Source: a virus
Strand: one strand, 5' to 3'
Virus record (IMG/VR): IMGVR_UViG_3300025930_000021
Span: 1 to 44,497 of that record
DNA: 44,497 nt
The notes under the pieces were generated by a model. That model searched no databases and was not told where the DNA came from. It was given only the letters and a program-made list of their open reading frames with translations. Within the stretch, counting starts at the first letter, position 1. Each line of letters begins with the position of its first letter. Positions 40,009-44,497 of this stretch are shown in pieces. A program made the translations under genes and the position numbers.

Positions 40009-40310
40009 TGCCCTGTCCTGACGAACTACTGTTGCCGTCGGTGCCGCTGCCGCAGCTGTTCGAAACCGCGCAGGCGGCGCCACCAGACATGCGGTGGACC
40101 GTCATCGCGCTCTGTGTCGGCATCGCCGTGTTCCTGCTGCTCGACATCTGGCTGGTAAAGAAGCACAAGTTGAGCATGACGAACCTGCATCGGAAAGGGC
40201 CGACGTGGTTTAAGTGGTTCTCGGCGGGCGCCCTGACGGCGCTCGTGTGGCATCTGTTCTTTCAAGGGCGAAAGAAGGCGCAGACATCGGCGGGCGAGGC
40301 AAGTCATTGA
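40005..40310 (+). CDS. Two-TM small membrane protein
   Basis: The protein has 101 aa from an ATGATG start. Hydrophobic segments are VIALCVGIAVFLLLDIWLV (about 33-51) and FSAGALTALVWHLFF (about 73-87), separated by a basic loop. The N terminus is Pro-rich. The layout could fit a holin, but it sits in the early arm away from the lysis block. It overlaps the radical SAM TTG (TTGA). Confidence 0.6.
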   Translation: MMPCPDELLLPSVPLPQLFETAQAAPPDMRWTVIALCVGIAVFLLLDIWLVKKHKLSMTNLHRKGPTWFKWFSAGALTALVWHLFFQGRKKAQTSAGEASH

Positions 40311-41263
40311 GAATTGGGCTATTCGACCTTGATCGCACCGGCTTTCCGAATGTGGCGTTGATGAAGCTCTCGGCGTGGCACAAGGCGCAGGGCGATACGG
40401 TGCTACCGCTGAACAGCGGCCAACCAGCGGATCGGCGCTACGGCTCGTGCGTGTTCACGTGGAACCGGCGGAAAGCTGCGGCACTGGTCGCTCAAGGCGC
40501 GGTCGTCGGAGGCAGCGGCGTTGACCTGCAGAACACATTACCGCCAGACGTGGAGGCGACGCGGCCGGATTATAGCCTCTACGGCATCGACTACGGCGTT
40601 GGCTACCTGATGCGCGGGTGTATCTGGACGTGCAAGTTCTGTGTCGTTCCGGAGAAGGAAGGTAAGCCTCGCGACGTTGCGACGATTGACGATTTGTTGA
40701 ACCGCGAGAGCGCCAGTCCTCGGCCGTTCGTGGTGTTGCTGGATAACGAGTTTTTTTGGCGCGAGCGGTGGGCGATTGCCAGATTGCAAGAGTTCACAGC
40801 GAAGGGTATTGACTTTTCCCCATCGCAAGGACTCGATGTGCGCGTGCTCACACCGGCGTTGGCCGACGCGCTGGCGGCGTCGCCGTTCTGGAACGTCCAT
40901 CACAGTCGTAAGCAGATCACGTTTGCCTTCGACGACCTCGCGATCGAGCGCCAGTACCGGCGCGGTGTCGAGATGCTGTTGGAGCGCATGGCAGCGTGGC
41001 ACCTTCAGAGCTTCGTGCTCGTCGGGTTCAACTCCACGATTGAGCAAGACCTGCGTCGCCTAGAGATCATCCGCAGTTACGGGATTGACCCGTTCGTGAT
41101 GGTCTACCGGGACTATCACACCGGTCAGATGGCGCGCGATCCGCAGCTCCGAAACCTCGCGCGGTGGGTGAATCGCCGGCTCTTCAAAACCTGCACGTTC
41201 GCTGAGTACTGGCCGGAAGCACGGCGTGAGCAGCAAGGGCTGATTCCGTTATTGGTTGCATGA
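40307..41263 (+). CDS. Radical SAM enzyme
   Basis: The protein has 318 aa from TTG 40307, which overlaps the previous stop; no ATG fits better. The 4Fe-4S motif RGCIWTCKFC (C105, C109, C112) lies after an N-terminal 100-residue domain (FDLDRTGFPNVALMKLSAWH; RRYGSCVFTWN), a layout seen in uncharacterised radical SAM proteins of phages. Downstream are FVVLLDNEFFW and QSFVLVGFNST, typical of the (beta/alpha) barrel. The substrate is unknown: nucleotide, tRNA or peptide modification are candidates. Confidence 0.85.
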   Translation: MRIGLFDLDRTGFPNVALMKLSAWHKAQGDTVLPLNSGQPADRRYGSCVFTWNRRKAAALVAQGAVVGGSGVDLQNTLPPDVEATRPDYSLYGIDYGVGYLMRGCIWTCKFCVVPEKEGKPRDVATIDDLLNRESASPRPFVVLLDNEFFWRERWAIARLQEFTAKGIDFSPSQGLDVRVLTPALADALAASPFWNVHHSRKQITFAFDDLAIERQYRRGVEMLLERMAAWHLQSFVLVGFNSTIEQDLRRLEIIRSYGIDPFVMVYRDYHTGQMARDPQLRNLARWVNRRLFKTCTFAEYWPEARREQQGLIPLLVA

Positions 41264-41466
41264 AGGGTGAAGCCATGACCGATCCCGGCGTCAATAAACT
41301 CACGAATGTTCTGTTCAACGGCGTGGTCTGGGTGAAGCAAGGGGACTACGACAAGCTCCAAACCCAACTCGCAGCCGAGCGAGCCAAATCAGAATCCATG
41401 CGAGAAGAACTGCACGCGCTCCGGCGACAGGTGGCTGGACTGGATCAGGCCGCGTCAGGCGGGTAG
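41260..41466 (+). CDS. Last rightward gene: small coiled-coil protein
   Basis: The protein has 68 aa from ATG 41260 (ATGA overlap) or 63 aa from ATG 41275, which has GGTGA upstream. Features are NKLTNVLFNGVVWVKQGDYD and a C-terminal coiled coil (QTQLAAERAKSESMREELHA). The last 22 bases overlap the end of the opposing holin-like gene. Not recognised. Confidence 0.6.
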   Translation: MKGEAMTDPGVNKLTNVLFNGVVWVKQGDYDKLQTQLAAERAKSESMREELHALRRQVAGLDQAASGG

Positions 41467-41795
41467 ATGTCCTCGACCGCGCGAGGCTGTCGAATATGCG
41501 GCACTTCATCCTTTGGAGTCGAGACTGATGGCGTGGCGCCACCGTTGGCGATGTGCTCTTTCACATCGTTCTCGGTGACGCCATGCGGCATCGACAGTGC
41601 CGTCAGCAACTTGATCCGGTCGCGATACTTCGCCCACAGCGACCAGCCCAACCCGAGCACGGCCAGCGTCCCGGCTCCGACATACGTCTCGGCCTCGCTG
41701 GCGCTCCAGATCCCGGCCTTCACCACGTAGCCGAAGAGCGCCGCAAGGAAGAACCTGACGATTGAGCCGAGCGCCGCCTGCAAGATTGGATTCAT
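41445..41795 (-). CDS. Holin-like two-TM protein
   Basis: The protein has 116 aa. Segments SIVRFFLAALFGYVVKAGIW (about 11-30) and AGTLAVLGLGWSLWAKYRDR (about 40-60) are membrane helices. The C terminus is charged and disordered (NDVKEHIANGGATPSVSTPK). The pattern and place at the end of the late arm, next to hydrolase-like genes, fit a holin or a holin-like anchor. Its end overlaps the opposing gene's end by 22 bases, marking the convergent point of both arms. Confidence 0.65.
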   Translation of the reverse strand: MNPILQAALGSIVRFFLAALFGYVVKAGIWSASEAETYVGAGTLAVLGLGWSLWAKYRDRIKLLTALSMPHGVTENDVKEHIANGGATPSVSTPKDEVPHIRQPRAVEDIYPPDAA

Positions 41796-42232
41796 GGTTC
41801 ACACCGGATCAACTGGCTCGCGAGTTCGCCGCCCATCCCAAGCAGGACGCCAGCCCATGCCTGTCCGCGCGTGTGCCGGTTCGCCGCCACCCGCAAGCCG
41901 CCCGTGCCGACAGCGAAGGACGCCCCGAAGCCCCACGACCACGACGAGCCGACCGACCCGAAGGCCGCATGCAGTGACGGCATCCCGTTCCCGGCACAGC
42001 ACGGCCGCGGCGAGTCAATGACGCGCTGAAGCAGGATGCCGGTTGAGGCGATGCCGCCGGAGACGGCCAGCCGCTTCAGGTGACACGCGCGGTCCTCTGA
42101 CTGAAAGGCACGCACCAAGCCAACGGTCGGATTGACGGCTGCGGTGCCCCAACTCAGGGCATCAGGCACGGGCCGCACGTCTTGCGCGCAGAGCGGAGCC
42201 GAGAGCAACAGCACGAGAGCGATGGTTCTCAT
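41792..42232 (-). CDS. Secreted PAP2-like phosphatase, degenerate motifs
   Basis: The protein has 146 aa from ATG 42232 (GAAGGA upstream). A signal peptide (MRTIALVLLLSAPLCAQ) leads to a PAP2-type core: SPRP (R76, P77), PSLH (85-88; family PSGH) and RVAANRHTRGQ (R114, H120; family SRx5Hx3D). The Asp is replaced by Gln and the Lys of the first motif is absent, so activity is uncertain. Family members dephosphorylate lipid carriers such as undecaprenyl pyrophosphate. Beside a holin-like gene this suggests action on cell-wall lipid intermediates. Confidence 0.7.
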   Translation of the reverse strand: MRTIALVLLLSAPLCAQDVRPVPDALSWGTAAVNPTVGLVRAFQSEDRACHLKRLAVSGGIASTGILLQRVIDSPRPCCAGNGMPSLHAAFGSVGSSWSWGFGASFAVGTGGLRVAANRHTRGQAWAGVLLGMGGELASQLIRCEP

Positions 42233-42411
42233 TTGTCCTTCTCGGAATGCTTGGAGAACATCTTCACGAAGAACTCGCGGAGTGGTCGGAAGTCTTCCCA
42301 TTGCTGCTTGGCAATCTCGGCCCGCAACTCAGGCGGCTGCGATTCGATGTTGGTGATGATCAGATTGATCGTCGCCGTGTAGGCATTCAGGATAGCCGTG
42401 AGCGGATCCAT
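42229..42411 (-). CDS. Small helical protein of the lysis block
   Basis: The protein has 60 aa, MDPLTAILNAYTATINLIIT then charged helices (AKQQWEDFRPLREFFVKMFS). The N-terminal 20 residues are amphipathic to hydrophobic. It overlaps both neighbours (TAATG at 42411; ATGA at 42229). It may be a membrane-associated helper; not recognised. Confidence 0.6.
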   Translation of the reverse strand: MDPLTAILNAYTATINLIITNIESQPPELRAEIAKQQWEDFRPLREFFVKMFSKHSEKDK

Positions 42412-43577
42412 TACAACTGCATCCCTTTCACCCAGGCCGCCGCGCACTTCGCGGTCGGTTCTGTCATGAGCTGACCAAATTGCGATTGCCGATTGTGGAA
42501 CACGGCAAGCGCCCAGAGAATCGAATAGCCGCGTCCGAGGCACCACGCCTGCTGCTCGCTGTAGCCGTTGCTGTCGCCGAACGGGTTGCCTTCCGTCATC
42601 CAGCACATGCCGTAGCCGTTCTCAGGCTTCCGCATCGTGGGCGGGCTGGCCGTGGCATCCATCAGCGCCCGATCGAAACTCTGCCTGGTGGCATGCAGTT
42701 CGCCGGCAGGAGCGCCCTTCGGGTGCGTCATCACGTCGTCGACATCCGACCCGCGCGACCAGATCAGCCCCGCTCCAGGCGAGGGCAAGTCCTGCGGTTT
42801 GAACACGTAATTCCCGCTGCTATCCTTCTGCTGGTTCTTTGTCCATTGGTTGAAACCGGATAGCAGCGTCTTGGATCCGACCAGCCTCTTGCCAAGCTCG
42901 CTCCAATGTCCGAGAGGTGATTGAACGTCTTGGTTGTCAACATAGCCAGTGAGAAGTGGGGCGATCCCGTTCGCGTTGCAGAGATCGGCAAACGGTCGAA
43001 TCGCGTCATAGTAGCCAGCCTCCTTCGGCGACAGGTCGAGAAAATTGTTCTGCCTCTTGCTGCCCTGCGACCAGACGCGCCAGACCTGAAAGCCGAGACG
43101 GGCCGACTCGGCAAAGAACGGCTTAAGTGCCTCCGGCCCACCGTCCTTAAAGAACCGGAGCGCCGGGAACATATCGACGCCAGCCAGCACGATCCGGTTG
43201 CCGCTGGCATCCACGAACTCGTTGCCGCGTTGCTCGAGATGCAGCGGTTTCACTGCGGGCGGTGGCGTGTAGCCTTCCACGTCCAGCCTGACGGTCGCTA
43301 ACTCATCGCTGATCGCGGCGACTTTGCCGTCCTCGGAGATCCGCCACCAGCCGCCCCAGCCGCCGAGGTCGCCCTTGGGACGCCGTTCCAGCTTCCGACT
43401 GTGCTCGTTCACGGCGAGCTGGCCGGTATCATCGTTGAAGCTGATGGCGACGCCCTGCTTGTAGGGCACGATCGTCACCGTCTCCCACGCGCCAGGCCCG
43501 TGCGTCTCGTCGGCATAGACTTCGTGCGTCTGCGGGTGGCAGCCGACATACCAGCCGGTGAACTTGACGAACGCCAT
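42411..43577 (-). CDS. Glycoside-hydrolase-like (TIM barrel) protein with beta-trefoil-like N terminus
   Basis: The protein has 388 aa. The N-terminal 105 residues form a fascin/trefoil-like domain (MAFVKFTGWYVGCHPQTHEV; QGVAISFNDDTGQLAVNEHS). Residues 110-388 look like a cellulase/GH5-type barrel: GNRIVLAGVDMFPALRFF, ESARLGFQVWRVWSQG, CNANGIAPLLTGYVDNQ and CWMTEGNPFGDSNGYSEQQ, where E near 335 is a candidate catalytic acid. No lysozyme-like endolysin exists elsewhere, so it may be the cell-wall or capsule hydrolase of this phage, or a tail-associated depolymerase. It shows no signal peptide. Confidence 0.55.
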   Translation of the reverse strand: MAFVKFTGWYVGCHPQTHEVYADETHGPGAWETVTIVPYKQGVAISFNDDTGQLAVNEHSRKLERRPKGDLGGWGGWWRISEDGKVAAISDELATVRLDVEGYTPPPAVKPLHLEQRGNEFVDASGNRIVLAGVDMFPALRFFKDGGPEALKPFFAESARLGFQVWRVWSQGSKRQNNFLDLSPKEAGYYDAIRPFADLCNANGIAPLLTGYVDNQDVQSPLGHWSELGKRLVGSKTLLSGFNQWTKNQQKDSSGNYVFKPQDLPSPGAGLIWSRGSDVDDVMTHPKGAPAGELHATRQSFDRALMDATASPPTMRKPENGYGMCWMTEGNPFGDSNGYSEQQAWCLGRGYSILWALAVFHNRQSQFGQLMTEPTAKCAAAWVKGMQL

Positions 43578-43765
43578 CAGAATGGCGCGGGTGGCGCGGG
43601 TCCGGTCAGCACGTAGAGCAGCGCCCCGAACCCGATGCAGATTTTGATGATCGGCCAGCCGCCGCCGAGCGATAAGCCAAACAACGTGATCAGCGGAGGC
43701 AGGATGGCAAAGAGGAACAGCACGACGATCACCGCGTAGACAATGCGCCAGATCAAGGCTCTCAT
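43577..43765 (-). CDS. Small two-TM holin-like protein
   Basis: The protein has 62 aa with two hydrophobic segments: RIVYAVIVVLFLFAILPPLI (about 7-26) and GWPIIKICIGFGALLYVLTG (about 36-55). Both termini are short. The TGATG overlap couples it to the glycosidase-like gene. It is a second holin candidate or a holin/antiholin partner of the 116-aa protein. Confidence 0.65.
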   Translation of the reverse strand: MRALIWRIVYAVIVVLFLFAILPPLITLFGLSLGGGWPIIKICIGFGALLYVLTGPAPPAPF

Positions 43766-43769
43766 AGGC

Positions 43770-44150
43770 TCACTTCCAGAAATGGCTGATCAGCATGCCG
43801 ATCACGGCGATGATGGATGAAATCGCGAACATGCGCCGATCCATCTCCGATTTCATGCGCGCCTTCTCGTCAATCAACTCTTGCAGGTCGCGCGTCCGGT
43901 TCGTTTCCAAGATGAGCACGCGGTCTGCGACCAAACGGTCCTCCCGATCATGAGCGGTCATGCGGGCGCCGAGGCCATCGGCGACCGAATCAATCGAAGT
44001 GCGGAGACTCTTGTGCGAAGTCTCCAGTTTATCGGATAGCATCTGAAAGACTTGCACGACCAGCCCTTGCGTGGCCGGAGCCTGCGCGTCAACGGAGCCG
44101 GGATTCGCCATAACCGTGAGATCCCACGCGAGCAGATGTTGGTTGTTCAT
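43770..44150 (-). CDS. Tail-anchored coiled-coil membrane protein
   Basis: The protein has 126 aa from ATG 44150, with GGGGAG 4 bases upstream. The centre is a coiled coil (DKLETSHKSLRTSIDSVADG; RVLILETNRTRDLQELIDEK) and the C terminus is one membrane helix (FAISSIIAVIGMLISHFW), so it would be anchored by its tail. This matches XhlA-like lysis proteins. It opens the lysis block after a hairpin. Confidence 0.65.
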   Translation of the reverse strand: MNNQHLLAWDLTVMANPGSVDAQAPATQGLVVQVFQMLSDKLETSHKSLRTSIDSVADGLGARMTAHDREDRLVADRVLILETNRTRDLQELIDEKARMKSEMDRRMFAISSIIAVIGMLISHFWK

Positions 44151-44221
44151 GTCGCTCCCCAGAGACGTTATCTCCTCTGAGGCGGGAGCACCGACTGCCA
44201 TCCGCGTCTATCCTGCTGAGG

Positions 44222-44251
44222 TGTCCCGCCCTGTGTCCGCAGGGTGGGGCA
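44222..44251 (-). terminator. Strong hairpin between tail fibre and lysis genes
   Basis: TGTCCCGCCCTG (44222-44233) pairs with CAGGGTGGGGCA (44240-44251) over 12 bp with two G-T wobbles and a 6-base loop. It lies after the fibre stop (44260) and before the lysis genes on the minus strand. No T-run follows, so it may only attenuate or mark transcript processing rather than terminate. The rest of 44151-44259 shows nothing coding. Confidence 0.5.
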
Positions 44252-44259
44252 CTGCAAGC

Positions 44260-44497
44260 CTAATACCCCCGACAGATTACGTAGGTTTTTTCCCCATCAG
44301 AAAATCCCGTCGTGCCGATAACTAGTTGGGCGGTCGTGACGGTCTGTATGGACGGAAAGGCCGATGTGGATGCCCCGCTTGCCACGCAGACCGGCGCATT
44401 CGTGAAAACCGTATTGAAACCAACTGTGCATGTGGATGGCGAACCCGTCCCGATCGTCACGACGAAGGCAAAGGGCTTTCCCGCGATCGATGATCCC
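44260..44497 (-). CDS. Tail fibre/appendage protein, C-terminal part (continues from position 1)
   Basis: The frame entering at 44497 ends at 44260 with SSIAGKPFAFVVTIGTGSPS, TCTVGFNTVFTNAPVCVASG and TTGFSDGEKTYVICRGY. The TGSPSTCTVGF...APVCV pattern is a common C-terminal knob of phage fibre proteins. It joins in frame with the gene at 605-1. Two Cys pairs may stabilise the knob. The GTG at 44460 that would make it a separate gene has no ribosome site, and the frame is open to the end of the contig. Confidence 0.75.
   Translation of the reverse strand, partial: GSSIAGKPFAFVVTIGTGSPSTCTVGFNTVFTNAPVCVASGASTSAFPSIQTVTTAQLVIGTTGFSDGEKTYVICRGY
44489..44497. repeat. 9-base terminal direct repeat, right copy
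   Basis: Identical to positions 1-9 (gatgatccc). See the left copy for its bearing on circularity. Confidence 0.7.

Noticed and set aside
44222-44251. Hairpin called as a full rho-independent terminator
   Set aside because: No T-run follows on either strand, so it is listed with moderate confidence and may be a processing or attenuation element.

Overview
The window is best read as a complete genome, about 44.5 kb, of a dsDNA phage with a P22-type (short-tailed, podovirus-like) virion. The last 9 bases repeat the first 9 (gatgatccc), and the minus-strand tail gene cut at position 1 continues in frame at position 44497. The contig is therefore probably circular or circularly permuted. It is GC-rich with GC-rich third codon positions, Shine-Dalgarno sites and sigma70-like promoters, which fits a GC-rich bacterial host, probably with two membranes (lipoprotein, secreted phosphatase, P22-like tail), but the host cannot be named. 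I see no integrase, DNA polymerase, RNA polymerase, tRNA or CRISPR array.

Layout. One divergent control region (33113-33167) and one convergent point (41445-41466) split the circle into two arms. The rightward arm (33168-41466, plus) is the early and replication block. It holds a small HTH regulator, a run of tiny Cys-rich (zinc-ribbon-like) proteins, a 5'-3' exonuclease joined in frame to a RecT-like annealing domain, an SNF2/SF2 helicase, a MazG-like (DUF550) protein, an N4/N6 DNA methyltransferase, a lipoprotein, small membrane proteins and a radical SAM enzyme. Most of its genes overlap by 1-4 bases (ATGA, GTGA, TGATG).

The leftward arm (33112 down to 1, then 44497 down to 41445, minus) starts with small genes, a VRR-NUC nuclease, a C5 cytosine methyltransferase and a VapE-type helicase/primase-associated ATPase. 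Next comes an iteron-rich candidate replication origin (30150-30311). The packaging and virion genes follow: TerS, TerL, P22-like portal, a large insert of adhesin-like genes (LamG, two parallel beta-helix proteins, two Gly/Val-repeat proteins), scaffold, coat, paralogous beta-rich proteins, a glycosyltransferase, gp4-like and gp10-like tail proteins, a 2OG-Fe(II) oxygenase and a GNAT acetyltransferase, three ejection-type proteins (one very Q/N-rich) and tail fibres. The arm ends with a lysis-like block: tail-anchored coiled coil, holin-like proteins, a glycosidase-like protein and a PAP2-like phosphatase.

The most unusual features are: two tandem paralogous Cys-containing microproteins (28 and 27 aa) on the plus strand inside the minus-strand packaging operon; three early promoters whose predicted transcription starts fall on an ATG (leaderless), two of them divergent and sharing an operator-like palindrome; the iteron origin with a 21-bp alternating purine-pyrimidine tract; the exonuclease-annealase fusion with a possible nested gene in its linker; and the duplicated beta-helix plus Gly/Val-repeat module placed between portal and scaffold.
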